Assembly (NCBI GenBank): GCA_022592445.1
Contig: JABYQR010000207.1
Location: 18,182-82,181 of the forward strand
Reading direction: 5' to 3'
From: Cytidiella melzeri
Lineage: Eukaryota; Basidiomycota; Agaricomycetes; Polyporales; Irpicaceae
DNA: 64,000 nt
Shown here: positions 1 through 13,100 of the stretch, piece by piece
How the letters are laid out: every line of letters starts with the position of its first letter
Position numbering within the stretch: position 1 is the first letter of the stretch
Notes under the pieces: model-generated
What the model saw: only the letters and a program-made list of their open reading frames with translations
What the model was told of the DNA's origin: nothing
Databases searched by the model: none
Position numbers and translations under genes: made by a program

Positions 1-2209
1 GGAGACTATTGCGGAGCTACAGTGTGGACTTACTTGGAAGAGAGTAAATCCACCTAAAGCCCCTGAGCCGGTAGCAGCGACCAGTTCGGCGACAGGACGA
101 TCCTGAACTCGCACGTTTCATGAAGGTGAAGACGCTAAATTAAAACCTCACTTACCCCATTTCTTGCGAGAGAAAAGGTCATGTCTGATATTGCGCCATA
201 TCCGGGTATTGTATCACATAACGACAAGTGTAGCACTGCCCGCTTCTTCGACAACACATTTACGCCATTGGCCTCTCCATTTGTAGTTTCCTCGTTCACG
301 TGGGAAGTACCGTATAAGTCTATCTGATATCAGTATAGCAGCCAGAAGCAGTCGGGCGAAGGGCGTACCATCGTCATCATCAAAGTCCACGATTTCTGCA
401 GTATCAACGACAGCGGGTGGTGCTGAAGTCATCTCGATGTCTTGCTCTGGCACGGCTTCCTCCAACTTCACGGTTTTTAGCAGAACCGATGGTCCAACCA
501 TACTGCCAATGAATAGATGTTCGCTCGGTATGCTTCTAACCACCGACGGAATGGTGGTCCTGGCGACAGGAGCGCCCAGTGAAAGCTCGGAGACGGATCG
601 TCCTTCGGCAAGAATTTCCACAGGGTATACCGTGCCATCTTTCAACACCACATACAATGTCTTCTCGTCGACAAATGCTGCACGTGCTCCCTCTAGGCTG
701 AGGTCAGGTTTGTGCTCGTCGTTTGAGAGTGTGGGCAGTGCCATGTCCGATACCCGCGAGGCCCAACCGTTCAAAGGCACGAAGACGCGACGACCAGTTT
801 GGGAAATGTGTATCAGCGAATTACTTGTGACGACGATGACACCGCCAACAGTGGCCGAGCATGAAACGAGGAAGAGAGAGTCGTAAGGTAGATTCTCGAT
901 AGCAGTGATGATCGGACAGTTGTGTGTGATGAGATCTAAGGTGAATATGAAAAGTCCAACAGTGTCTTTGTACTCTCGTAGACGACTAGTGGAGCACTGT
1001 GATTAGCTAGTGCAGTCGAACATTGACATCTAACACACCTTGTCCATGTCTGTGTGTTTTGAAATAGTACTGCAATAGTAGGACTTGTAAATCCAGGCAG
1101 GAAAACAAAGTCAATCGTGTGACGTATTCGTTCATCCACATCCGACGTGAGATCCAAAATGAAGCTTGCAGAATATGGCACGTCCCTGGGTCAACATTCA
1201 CGTCAATATGCGGATTTGTAGGAAGGAGACCGTTACGTGTCCGAACCTAACTTGGGTTTCTTGCTCCATCACGTCTAACTCAGCTTGAGACTGATGAAAT
1301 GGCAATACTGCCAACGAATCTTTCGGGAGCATCAAAGCGGCGCAGCGAGAGAGTGGGTCACTGCGTAGTTCAGAACGATGCAATGGCGTCTCGATTGACA
1401 ACTACGAGATAATACGAGATAATAAGTACCTCCCGAAACACATATGATAGTACATACCATCTGAGGGGCACGCTCATAAGTGTGTATTGAAACAGTAAGT
1501 AGATCATGCATGGCATCCGACCACTCGAGCAGCGCAATCTAAGCAGTAAACCGTCAAATAAAATGAGCTTCTACTGACCGGCAAATGTACCTTTGCGTCT
1601 TTGAAAGAAACCAGCAGCCTGTCTAGCCCATCTTCGAGAGAAGTCAGAATGCGTATGCTCTCCATGCCCGTGACGATGCCGTGTATCCTATGTTCCCGGA
1701 CTAGGTACAACCGATGGATAGTAGGAGGTCCAGTCATTCCTTTTTGTGCCGTCGACTAAGAACAACAGAAGGGAGTCAGCGTGTGCCACTGTAGTCTTGC
1801 AAGCTCACAGTGAATGGGTGAAAGTGAAGTGCCATTGATGCGTATACGACAGCAAAATACACGAGTGTACCGTCCTGAGTCGTGCATTCACCTTGAGTGT
1901 TCCCATATTGACAAAACCTTCACCAGACGCGTCCATTGCGACCTCCCCTTCTACAGCTTCAGTCCCTTTTCGAACGCTAGCTCGTCTCTCGCGCTCATCA
2001 TCCTTTTGCGTTGAAATGGGAACAGGCTCCTCGCATACTTCGAAGACTCGAAGCGTATTTGACCGTGCAACGACGATATTGAAAAGAGCTCGTTTGCTGG
2101 TATGGCTGCTTGATGCATCATTCACTGCGACAGTGGATGGGGTGAACTTCAAGCACGACGCAAACTCTACGCCACTAGGAGGTAGTATTTCGTGATGGAC
2201 TGCTTGCAT
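1..2209 (-). CDS. CFT1: CFT1/CPSF1, cleavage and polyadenylation specificity factor large subunit (5' part of gene, cut by window edge)
   Basis: This is the N-terminal part of the large subunit of the pre-mRNA cleavage and polyadenylation factor, a WD-propeller scaffold of the nuclear mRNA 3'-processing complex. The start at 2209 gives MQAVHHEILPPSGVEF, matching the family's opening Tyr/Gln-Ala-Val..Pro-Pro-Ser/Thr-Gly-Val/Leu-Glu-Phe. Further exons give HRLYLVREHRIHGIVTGM and LLVSFKDAKV (about 1740-1600), RCAALMLPKDSLAVLPF (about 1330), a stretch ending in TIAVLFQNTQTWTR (about 1180-1040), LPYDSLFLVSCSATVGGV (about 890-835) and GTVYPVEILAEGRSVSEL (about 640-590). Order and wording agree with CPSF1/Cft1. 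Introns are short: exon 1 ends at 1892 with a GTGAAT donor and the next exon starts after TTCTTAG near 1755. The remaining two thirds of the protein lie beyond base 1. It shares an upstream region with divergent SEC31. Exon borders are my reading and approximate. Confidence 0.9.
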
Positions 2210-2620
2210 GTCTTGAGAGAATGTGAACCTGGCCTCTGTGGCTGTCTCAATATACGTGACCTGCGACGCGAAGGAAGTTGTCCTTCAGTAAACTTCAATG
2301 TGTAGACTCCGGTCAAGGCACGCGAGTTACCTTCACTAGGCTTGGAACACAAATCGCTCACTTGACTATGCTGCTTCTTGAAGCCTCGATACTCGGACGC
2401 TTCGTCCAGGATGTTTCAGATGTGTGCAGAATCAAAGCATCCGCAGCTGAGCTCAAGTAGTGGGTACAGTAGCGAGCACGAAGGTCGAGTATTAAATATA
2501 TTCTAGCAAAATGACTTAAATTATTGTAGTGGTTTCGGGGTCCACATTCAGACACGTATGACGGTTGTCTTGCGTTAGAACAGTTTGTCTACTACACAGC
2601 ACCTTTCTCATCCTACCACC
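2210..2620. promoter_or_regulatory. Shared divergent upstream region of CFT1 and SEC31
   Basis: These 411 bases separate the start codons of two divergently transcribed housekeeping genes, so both promoters and 5' leaders must lie here. I see no convincing TATA box and no supported reading frame. The role is inferred from position only. Confidence 0.5.
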
Positions 2621-5600
2621 ATGAAACTCAAGGAGATCCACAGGACGTCGACATTCGCATGGTCTCCCTCGCCGTCCCTGCCGCTTGTTGCTACTGGTAC
2701 TGTTGCCGGGGCGTTGGATGAGTCCTTCAGCAACAACGGTCAACTGGAAATTTGGGCACCGGACTTTTTGGACAAACACGAATATGACCTCGGTGAAGAA
2801 GGTCAAGCGGAAGCTAAAGCAACAGTTACGACGACTTCCCGCTTCAATCGCTTAGCATGGGGCTACACGGATGGCGGACGTGACAGAGGTGTCTTAGTTG
2901 CCGGTATGGAGAACGGAGAGTTGGACATATGGGATCCGTCAAAGATTTTGGTTCACGCAGAGTACGTGTTTATGCTATTTCAGTAGAGTCATATTGTGTC
3001 TCAGCCCACGTTATAGTAACTCCGAATCTCTTATCCTCCGAAATAAGACTCATACAGGTCCTGTGCGTGGGCTTGACTTCAATCCTATTCAAACGAACCT
3101 TTTCGCATCTGGTGCTGTCAACGGGGAGGTGAAGGTTCTCTGTCCCTCTTTTTTTTTTTTGCTTTCTCACTCTTGATCAGATATATGTATGGGATCTGAA
3201 AGACCCCAGCAAGCCGTACTCGCCAGGGACGCGCAGTACCAAGCTTGACGAAATTACGTCTGTAGCGTGGAACCATCACGTTCAGTATGCTCTCGCAGCA
3301 GCAAGTAGTACTGGCTATACAGTCGTCTGGGACCTCAGAGGCAAGCGAGAAGTGGCAGCATTGGCATACGGAGGTGGTGCAGGTACTCAAGCTGGATTGC
3401 AAGGGTTCGGTGCAGCAGGTCTCGCTGTTGGCGGACGTCGCGGCATGAGCGACGTCGCATGGCATCCGGATAATGTAAGGCAGGCTCGGTCTCCACATAC
3501 ACAAATCTGACCTTGCCTTAGGCTACACGACTTGTGACATCCTCCGAAGACGACACATCGCCAGTCATCATGGTCTGGGATTTACGCAACGCGCGCGCTC
3601 CAGAGAAGGTCTGAATGTGATCATTATCATCGTTGATATCAATACTCACATGTATGCAGATATTGACAGGCCATGAGAAAGGAGTACTTTCACTCTCATG
3701 GTGTAAGCAGGATGCAGACCTTCTTTTGTCATGTGGGAAAGACAACAGAGCTCTTTGCTGGAATCCTCAAACATCAGAGATCATCGGCGAGGTAAGTCCC
3801 GTTGCCTATGAAGCTAGCAGCCTTGATTCTCACTCCGTGCAGCTTCCTTCCGCCGATAACTGGGCTTTCCAGGTAGATTGGTGTCCTCGTAACCCCGATC
3901 TCTTTGCGACCGCATTCTTCGATGGCACTATCGGCATTCACTCGATCCAATCCACGAACGATTCCTCTGAGACTGCAGTCCCTACCTCCAATGTAGACGC
4001 GTCAGACGTCTTTGGTACCCCAGGGTTCTCGAGGGCAAGCAACGCCACACTATCCCTGAAGCAGCCTCCGAAATGGCTCCGACGGCCGGTCTCGAGCACC
4101 TTTGGGTACGGTGGACAGCTTGTGTCTGTCAACAATCTGCCTTCCGCTCAAGGTAAACATCAGAGTGGCATCGTGCATCTCAGAAAACTTGTGACAGAGA
4201 CCGATGTGATACAACGCGCCACGAAGCTTCAGTCTGCCATTCAGGACGATACACTACAGGCGCTTGCTGAAAAAAAAAGCTCCGATGACAAGCACGCCGA
4301 TGTTTCAGCTGGATGGAAGGCTTTACTGAGTCTTTTCCAAGCCAATTCCAGGGATGAGCTGATCACGCTTCTCGGCTTTTCCAAGGCAGAGATTGCTGCT
4401 CGCGTGGCTGAGGCCATTTCAAATCTCAAGGCATCTACTGCCGCTCAAAGCCAATTCCCAAGGGAACAGGACGTAACCGAGGGTGTCTCGGTCACCCGTG
4501 AGCCAGTGGTCTCGTTTGCCGAGCCCGAACGAGAACCTTCTCCTACGTTGTCGGAGACCGAAGAAGAAAGCGGAGTTCCAGAGACTACACCATCTGAATT
4601 GAGCACCAGCGCAGCTTCGGATGCCACTCACCAGGCGGACGGCGAGTCTACCACTACCGCCCCGAGTCTGTTTGGCGATGAACTCGCAGGGACGCCTCAA
4701 ATAGATGCTGCAGCGGACTTCTTCGGGAGCATCGGCACTCGTCAGGATGAGCCTGAGCTTCAGGTGCCTCATCACAACTATCCAGTCGATTCGTCCGTGG
4801 CTGCTACTGTCGGTTCACGGCCTTCTTCTGCCGCTTCAGACACTTTGAAGAACAACACCTTCAGGATCTATCCCTCGAACGAAGCTGAGACTGACCGTCT
4901 GCTCACTAAAGCACTCGTATTGGGCGACTTCGAATCTGCGGTCTCTCTTTGCTTGTCCGCCGATCGCTTTGCTGATGCCATTCTCCTCGCGGTTCGTGGC
5001 GGTCCTGAACTTCTTCAGCGCACACAGAAAACATACTTCGAGCGCCGTACCACTGACCTGCCATACCTTCGCCTCTTCCAATCCATCGTCACTAACGACC
5101 TCGACGACATTGTTCAAAATGCAGATCTGAAAGAGTGGCAGGAAATTTTTGTTGTCATCTGCACTTTCGCCAATCAGGACGAATTTTCGGGCTTGGCTGA
5201 GCAACTAGGACAGCGTCTCGAGTTCCAAGCCAGTCTAGCGAAGGCGTCTTCCACCGAGGACGGCACACAGGCTGCAAAAGAATACAGGAAGAACGCAACC
5301 CTCACCTACCTAGCAGCCGGACGACTGGAGCGTTTGGTCAACATTTGGACTGAAGAATTAGCGGAAGATGAAACCACCTTGCTCTCTAATCCCGATGTAT
5401 CCAACCTTTCTCGCTACACCGCACATGCGTTAGCACTGCAGACATTCATCGAGAAAGCTTCGGTCTTCCGCAGCGCCATCAAGTACCAGGATATTGATCT
5501 GGACTCGACCAACACCAGCGGAGAAGAAGCCGACGCAAGGACTTACAAGCTTTCGGGTCTCTATGATCGCTACTTCGAGTACGCAGACCTGTTGGCAGCG

Positions 5601-7394
5601 CAAGGTCTCGTGAAAGAAGCCATATCGTTCTTGAAGCTGACTCCTGCAGGTTACCATGGTGCGAAGGGTAGCCATATCGACTTTACAGAGGGGCGCAAAC
5701 GGTTGCAAATCGCCGCCGGCGCTTCTGCAATACCTCGAAGTGACTCTCTTCTTTCGAACGCAGTTGCTCCCTCCAAGGCAGGCACTAGCGTTCCAAGCAC
5801 GTCTGCATATGGCTACAGCAACAGTTCGTACCCTGCTCCACAGCAACAAACATTCGTTCCTCAGCAGCCACCGGCTCCTGCTGCTCCATCGGCCTACAAC
5901 GGATACAACAACTCGTACAACGCGCCGAGCTCAGGTCCTTACGGTGTCTCGGCACCTGCTGCGCCGTCGCAGCAAGGATATCAACCAACTGCTCCTATGA
6001 GCTACCAGCCAGGACCTTATACTCAGCAGCAACAATTCCAGAATGCTGCGCATGCCGGCAACACGTTCCCCCCACCTCGAGGTTCCACTCCATCTATCCC
6101 ATTAGGTCCTCCGCCTAAAGGCACTGCTATCAAGCGGGACAACGGGGGCTGGAACGATGCTCCGGCTGCTGTGCCCCAGCGACGCACGCCTTCCAATCTT
6201 CCACTGAACAAGCCATCTGCTATCACGGCCCCATTCCCGAATGCCCCCTCTCCTACGATAATGCCTATGTCACCGCCTATTCATGGACAGCCGCCTAGCT
6301 CTTTGCCCCCTCCACCCCGTCCGGGAAGCGTGCAGCAGAGGCCCCCGCCTCCTCCAGGACAGCGGCTCCCTCCAGGGCCGCCACCTCCTTCGCAACAAGG
6401 ACCAGGCCCATACCCACCTCCGCCTGGTGTGAGGGGTTCTGACGGGCCTCCACCCCCACTTGGGATGAACGCCCCTCCTACGCGGATGATGTCCCCTCCA
6501 CAAGGCCCAAGCATGTCTCGAGGCCCTCCTCCAGGCCCATATGGTGCACTTCCTCGTGGTCACCTGCCTCAGCAGACTCCTCCTGCTCCTGCCTCGCATC
6601 TGCCACCTCCTCCTGGGCCTCCAATTCGAGGTACACCTTCACCAAACTTTAGCAGAGCCACGCCGCCTCCGCCTCAACAAGCTCCGTACGGGACCTCTCC
6701 ACCGCAGGGTGACTACGGCATGCCTCCTCAGCCTAGTTCGTTCGCATCTGTTCCTCCTCAAGGTCCTCCTCAGGGTCTCCCACCTGGACCTCCCCGTGCA
6801 GGCGGGCCAGGTGGGCCTCCTCATGGTGGGCCCGCTCAGCTACCCCCAGCACCACCAAAAGGGCCAGTTGCTCGTCCTGGTCCGAAATATCGTGGGTCAG
6901 CCAGACTTTGTAAATCTCGGTTACTAATGACGGTTGTCTTTGCAGCGGCCGGTGATCGATCCCACATCCCCCCTCACCTCACTCCGATATATGTCGTAAT
7001 AAATGGTGAACTCGATCGTCTCAAGCAGGTGACCCCTGTGAGTTTGTACTCTTGCTCCAGCTATTTCTTATCTTGCTCATGGTGTTTTCTAGCCGTCGCA
7101 AAAGCGTATGATCGATGATCTCGACCGGCGCATCAGCCCGTTGTTCGACGCGTTGAACTGCGAGACTCTGTCCAAAGGCGTGTGCGATCAGTTGATCTTG
7201 CTGACGAACGGTACGTGTTCACACGCTGAAATTGTCCGATGAGTAGACGGCTGAAATAGAAGGTTTTAGCTATGCAAGCGCGCGATCGCGAGACGGCGTT
7301 GGCGATCCACATAGACCTCTTGAGGACGGGTTCCTTGACGGACGACATTGGAATCTGGATGGCAGGAGTGAAGCAAGTGATCATGAGGCTGTAG
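2621..7394 (+). CDS. SEC31: SEC31, COPII vesicle coat outer-shell subunit
   Basis: Sec31 pairs with Sec13 to form the outer cage of COPII vesicles leaving the ER. The start ATGAAACTCAAGGAG at 2621 gives MKLKEIHRTSTFAWSP, the family's usual N-terminus. A WD40 propeller covers about the first 350 residues, including HTGPVRGLDFNPIQTNLFAS, WDLKDPSKPYSPGTRS and VWDLRGKREVAALAYGGG. An alpha-solenoid part follows (LTYLAAGRLERLVNIW, near 5310), then a very proline- and glutamine-rich linker (about 5820-6880), and a C-terminal SRA1-like helical domain (IDDLDRRISPLFDALNC onward). Small introns interrupt both ends, for example about 2961-3015, 3792-3842 (GTAAGT donor), 6892-6945, 7039-7093 and 7211-7269; the 3.0 kb central exon is uninterrupted. 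The stop TAG is at 7392-7394. I estimate about 1,450 residues. It converges on GPN2, 195 bases away. Confidence 0.95.
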
Positions 7395-7589
7395 ATGAAC
7401 CCAGAAGTAGAGCGTGTGAGCACAAAGGGAGCGATTGCACGTACGACATGATGTCGCCATACATGAAACGTCGTTCAAGAGCTGTTTTATTTGACTCGGA
7501 ACGTAGACCGTAGACCGAAGTCTCAAGCAAAATGTCTGTTATTCATTCGTATACAAGATCGTTTAATTCGTTCATACGGTGGCGAAATA

Positions 7590-8840
7590 TCAACTCGGCT
7601 TATTTGAGCTCGAAGGTGGGTTTCTCTCCCTGATCTGCGTGTTCTTCGCCGCTTCCTGTACCAACTGACCTTCTCGTCGCCACTGTGCCTTCTCCCACGC
7701 ATCCCACTCGTCCCGCGCATCAATCCACCGTTCTTGAACATCCCGCGGATCACTTCTCGGGCCTCGCAAGGGTGCCATCGCACTCGAGAGCAGACCGTAC
7801 TCATTCGGACGCTGGGCGGACGAGACATCCATTGGGACGTCCGCGCCTTCTGGGACCTTCGCCGTCGGTGCAGGTACGAATACGCAACCTGTCGCTTTGT
7901 CGATGGCTCTTGTGAGGTGGAGCATAGATTCCTTGTCCTATAAACGTTCGAAGTAGGAGTTCAATTTGTACCGGAACAAGAAAGAACAAATCAAAACACT
8001 GCGATGCGACATTTACCTCTACTGCGAGCGTTTCGAACCCGACGAGACCGTAATCTTCAATGATGGAGCATATAGCTACGTTTAGCGCAGCAAATCGAGG
8101 TGTCGCAGACGACAGTGCGTTTTCGAGGTACGAGAGGTCTTGGACCTCGGTGTAGAAATCGAGGTTGAAGTCTTGCCGAACGCAAACACGAGCTCAGTTT
8201 CTCTCTCTCCTAGAAGGCCTCAAAAGAAAGACTAACCGAGATCGCCGTACTGCGTTATGAGGTCGACTTTGGAGAGAACGTTAACGTGGGGGAGCTCAAG
8301 ATGCAGCATCGCTCTCAGGGACAGCATGAGCACCGAGATGAACTTGGAGGCGTCGGTCACGTAGTGAGCATCACAGAAATGGACGGCAGCTAGCTAGTCC
8401 GAACTGATCTTGAGTAACAAGCTACTTGAGGTGATGGGGTTTTTACGCACTCGGAAGCCGTTTTTTGACAATTTCTGTATGATCTTCTTCATACTCTCGT
8501 GGTTTGTGCTCAGCTCTACCTGCCCAGGCAAGTCAAAGAGCACATAAACGTCCCCGAGCTCTTGAAGCCTGTCTTGCAACCAGTCGTAGTTCGCTTCGAG
8601 ATACTCCATACAGTACAGCATTCCGCCGTTGGGTCCGAGACCATACTCCTTCATGACATCTTCGAGCGTGACCAGCGAGGCAATGTCGACAGCGCAGGGA
8701 TACGGTATGTTTTCGTTCGCGGGGTCCAAGTTCACGATGGCTATTGGACGATTGAGAGCCGTAAAGAGCTGGTACTTTCCATAGCAGTAAGTCGATTTCC
8801 CGCTGCCTGGTGAACCGCAGACGACCTCTCCAAAAGGCAT
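7590..8840 (-). CDS. GPN2: GPN2-type GPN-loop GTPase
   Basis: GPN-loop GTPases help assemble RNA polymerase II in the cytoplasm and bring it into the nucleus. The start at 8840 gives [18 protein letters not shown] with an intact P-loop (GSPGSGKS). The family-defining Gly-Pro-Asn loop is present in [17 protein letters not shown], the G3 motif is DLPGQVEL, and a later exon has NVLSKVDL as the G4 motif. [17 protein letters not shown] and the tail [14 protein letters not shown] favour GPN2 over GPN1 or GPN3. Introns fall after NGFRV (about 8450), near 8240-8180 and around 8030-7940. The last exon ends [11 protein letters not shown] with its stop at 7590-7592. The length of roughly 350 residues is normal. 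It is convergent with SEC31 and in tandem with NF-YB and BRR2, each with its own upstream gap; no operon is implied. Confidence 0.94.
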
Positions 8841-9220
8841 TGGCGAAGGAGGAGGGAGGAGGAGGAGGAGGCGATGACTTACAACGGCATGAACAAGTAA
8901 GAGCGTCTACTGCAATCAAGGAGACTTTCAGGTTTTGTCATACGATTGGATCTCCATAGAACTGGGTACGGACTGCGATTGGCTGCGACAACCATGAGCG
9001 ACGTATGTGGCCTGATATTGAAGCAGTCCGTTCAGCAGTAAAACAATTATCGTGAGTATCATACAGGGTACAATCCAGCAAATCTAACGCGTGCTACGTA
9101 GGGAACAGCGCCAGGGAATAGTGTGGCCACTCAATGCCAGCAAACGAGTGTTTGGTTGAGAACGATGGACGGCGAGTGTCTGGTGAGAGTGATAGTATAC
9201 TGATGAGAACCAACTTGAAA
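8841..9220. other. Intergenic: 5' flank of GPN2 and 3' flank of NF-YB
   Basis: No supported gene. Just upstream of the GPN2 start is a run that reads as a GA/AG-rich tract (about 8843-8870) on the plus strand, so a CT-rich leader on the transcribed strand. This is common before starts in basidiomycetes and may be the core promoter. I see nothing else. Confidence 0.4.
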
Positions 9221-9792
9221 TCATTCTTCTCTGCTTTCCGTGGCTTCGAGTCGTGCGCTCCCACTTGTACTTGTCTATGTTTGCAATTCGCCTGTCAGTT
9301 CAAGCACGCAGCAAAGGATACAACACATACCGTTCGCAACTTTGTCAAGTGTATCTTCAACGTCTCCGCATAATTCTCAAAACCAAGGGTGACCATCGCG
9401 TACAAAATGTCTTCCCCACCGATCGTCTTGCGCTTCTCCATCTGGCACTTCTCTGCGGCCTCAGATGTTATGAAGCTGATAAACTCCGAAACACATTCTT
9501 GCACGCATTCCTTGGCCTCTTTAGATATCTTTGCCGTAGTCGGGACAGCTCCTTTCATGATGCGAGATACATTGGCGATCTATCAAAACGTTTGCCATAG
9601 CTGTGAGTCTCTGGAAAGGACGGGGACGAGTGAGAGATGTTCTCTCACCGGCAAAAAACGGTCTTGCTCTCGATACTCGCCGACTTCCTGCTCTGTGATT
9701 GGCGCAGGCTCGGGTGCATCTCGTGCTGGTTCTGGTGCAGGAGCTGAGCCATCTTGTTGAGGAGCGATTTCAGGTGGCGGGAATTCCGGCAT
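9221..9792 (-). CDS. HAP3: NF-YB / HAP3, histone-fold subunit of the CCAAT-binding factor
   Basis: NF-YB dimerises with NF-YC and then NF-YA to bind CCAAT boxes in promoters. The first exon starts at 9792 ([16 protein letters not shown]) and has a Pro/Glu-rich head ending [10 protein letters not shown]. The second exon gives [18 protein letters not shown], then the histone fold with [39 protein letters not shown] and LKIHLTKLR. These are the most conserved parts of NF-YB, including the DNA-contact segment before helix 1. The ACG/GTATGT donor near 9330 opens an intron. The best continuation I can read joins after AAACATAG near 9278 and ends at the TGA at 9221-9223, giving a short Ser/Glu tail. 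That last exon is less certain than the rest. The protein is about 125-140 residues, a usual fungal size. Confidence 0.92.
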
Positions 9793-10105
9793 TACTGCTG
9801 ATAGCGAAAGTTAGACAACACCCCGACTGTTTCAGCTTAGCAGCATACGCAATGCCACCGCTTTCAGAGCGTGACAAGCAAAGAGGTGTAGTCGAATGTG
9901 CCGACGGTAACACAGCGGTCAAAGAGCAAGTTGGAAACAAGGTGTTCAGTAAGCGCCTAGAGCTGTCCGGTCAACATCAGACTTGCTCAAGAAAATATTT
10001 GTGGCCATCACAGTTGATCCGTTCAAGAATACAATACAGCACGATTACACATACGAAACCTATAGGTAGTACCATAAAGCATTTCCGACAAAGTACATCA
10101 AGACT
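9793..10105. other. Intergenic between BRR2 3' end and NF-YB 5' end
   Basis: This stretch must hold the BRR2 3' UTR and terminator and the NF-YB promoter. I see no supported gene, repeat or RNA here. Confidence 0.4.
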
Positions 10106-13100
10106 TCACTCTTCCATCGCTTCATCACTCTCCATCTCCTCATCACTATCGCTGTCCTCTCCCTCAGCGACTTCGATAGGCTCCATGTCAATGTCGTGAT
10201 CGGCACCAACATACGAGTCGCAGATGACATAGAGCTTGAGATTATGCGTTCCCTTGGGCAAAGTGAGCTCGAGCTTGATAGCCAACGACTTTTTGTTGAC
10301 AGTGACGCGCTTGATGGAATGCAGCTGGCGGCTGACAGGGTCACCGACCACGAGCCACCATCCTACCATTTTCTTGCCAGGGAAAAATGGTGCAATCACA
10401 TTCTGCTCGTTGTCCGCCTCATCTTCGTCGTCCACATCGCGTGAGAGAGCGACTTGCAGCTGGATCGGCGAGCCAGCAGTGTATTCGCCCTTCGCAAGTG
10501 CGTGGTTGACGTCGAGGGTGGGATACGAATTGACGAATGTCGCGACGTCGCGCCTATATGCAGGGTTAGCATCTACTACGGCCACTCAAAGCTGGCAACT
10601 TACATTTGACGTGCATCCATGTGCAGAAGCTTGTTGCGGTCCTCGTCTTCCATCTCCATAATGTCATACACAGACTCGATACTCGCCTCCTTGCAGCGCT
10701 TTATGACTTCAGGCTCAAAGTGTGGGATCTGCTTGAGGGGGGAATCACTGTCCCAGCACGCCTGAACACACATCTGAGATAGATCCATCGCCCCCAACGC
10801 GTTCAGCCAGGCATTTGAAGACATGACGTCCACACATGCCGACAGGAGGTTCAGCACCTTCTCCAATACGAGGACTTGATCCGCTGCGAGGTCGGGTGGT
10901 AACGAAAGACGGGAGAAGTGTGCTTGGAGTAGCAAGAATGTCTTGAAGTGGGGGGCTTCAAAGTCTGCTCGATCCAGCTTGACGGGTACACGGTCGTAGA
11001 TCCTACGCAAAAGCACGTCCTCGTGACGACGGATCGGTATTGACTCGAATTCCGCAGAAGAGGAGACGACCTCCAGCAGGCCTTTGAGTTTTGTCCTCTC
11101 CTTCAACGACAGGGTGTAGACCTCAACAGTGACGTCTTCAAAAATCATGATTATGTGAGTCTCAACGGCGACACAGACGATAGACTCACAAGATATGTTG
11201 TAGTATGCAGCAATCATGCCGAGATTTAGCGGCGACACGTCCATTTCATCCTCTACAAAATGGTAAACGGTCGTTCCAACTGACGAGGCGGTGGACATAC
11301 CAATGGAGATACACTTGGAGTTCACTAGATCGTTCAAGGTACTCTCTACCAGCTCTGAAAGATGGTCAGAGAGGTACTGATGGCTGACATTGTGCAAGTT
11401 GTAGTAGTTCGGATTTTGCGTCATGCGACGGTAGAAGTACGTCCACGTCAGGATATCCTATGGAGCGAATCCAATCAATGTACCATGCAGATCGCTGCTG
11501 AACGACATACCATAGCATCCTGCTTGTTCTCGATTGTCTTGACTGCAATCTCTGCGAGGAAATAGTCGTGCAACATGTGCGTAGGCAGGTGAGACTCAAT
11601 GGGCAAACCCTCGGCAAGGAACTTCTTGTAGAAGTCCTTACGAGTTTGCTGGCACATGAGCACGCAGCGGCTTCTCTCATCTTCGCTTGGCCGACATGCA
11701 CGACCCATCATCTGAAGCACGTCCATCACAGGGTAGTCGACATAGCGGTGTTCCTTTCCCTCGTAGTACTGGACGCCCATGATGATCACCATATAGCTCG
11801 CCACAGGAAGGCTCCAGGCTGTGTCCTGTGAAATGAGTCAGTACGTTGCGAATCCATACAGATACCACCGTCAGTACCTTAGAGGCAATCAGTACTTGGA
11901 TAGCACCAGATTGGAACAGTCGTTCGATGATGCGCTTGTCCTGCTTGTCGAGAGCTTCGTGATAGTAGCCAATACCGTGCTTCAATGTTTCTACCAAACC
12001 CTTGTCAGAAACGTGATCCAAGTGAGGCTGAAGGTCTTCAAGCTCGATATTCAGAAAGCGATTTTCTTCATCGTCTGCGCCACAATGAGTGATAATGTCG
12101 TCCGCTGTGAGTCGACATTGCCGACGGGAAGGCACAAATATGATGACAGGCTTCGTAGCAGAGTGCTCGACGATGGCAAGATAGGCAGGTTTTGACATGG
12201 CGATCATGAGAGATGGGAAGTGTGGGACGCTAAAACTCTGCAGGTGTATGTCCATGTCCAATGGTCGGGCACTACATGTCTAAGTAAGCCAGGCAGAAAT
12301 ATACACGCACAGTAAACTCACCTAGGAGGGAAGTTGAAGATAGCATGCGAAGGAGCGCCAATCCACTCTCCGAGATCTCTGGCGTTGGCAAGCGATACAC
12401 CACATGCAACGATACGAGTCTTGATCTCAGTCTGCGCAGATACATATCGTGTTCGAGAGAGGATGACCTCGTAGGTCGGGCCCACTTCACCGCCGAGAAG
12501 CTGCACTTCATCCGCGATAAGTAAACCGATGGTCTGCACATTCTTTCTTTGGCGCCATCTTCTGGAAATGACATCCCACTGCGACAATTATAAGTCAGCT
12601 GCGAACCGGGATCATGAAGAACATACACACCTGAGTTGGGGTGCAAACAATCAAATCACCCTTCTCCAGCAGGCGAAGGTCGGCCGTGGTCTCTCCCGTA
12701 AAGCTAACGATCTCCTTTCCTCCCTGGAGTTTGCCGAACTTGCTTCGCCACTCTGCTACTCGCAGGTCCACCATGTCCTGATGTGGCTCAATGCAAACTG
12801 CCCTCGGTTGTTCGCGTTTGCTCCATAACCGAAGCAGAGCGAATTCAGCACATATAGTTTTGCCGCTTCCGGTCGGTGCGCCAACAAACACATTGTCATC
12901 CGTGGTATATAGCGCCTGGAATACTTGCGTCTGGATCTTATTAAAGGCGCGGACAGTCGAAGAGTAGATGCTTTCAAACTCCTTGTTGTGTAAAGCAGAC
13001 ACGGGAAGAGCTTGAAGGTCTAGCAAGGGTGTCGGTGGAGGGAACTTCTCAGGAAGAATGAGATGCTTAAAGGAGATCGGTAGACGGGTTTCGCAGTGGA

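Noticed and set aside
6281..6599. Gly- and Arg-rich minus-strand frames
   Set aside because: They are the reverse strand of the proline-rich linker of SEC31 and have no independent support.
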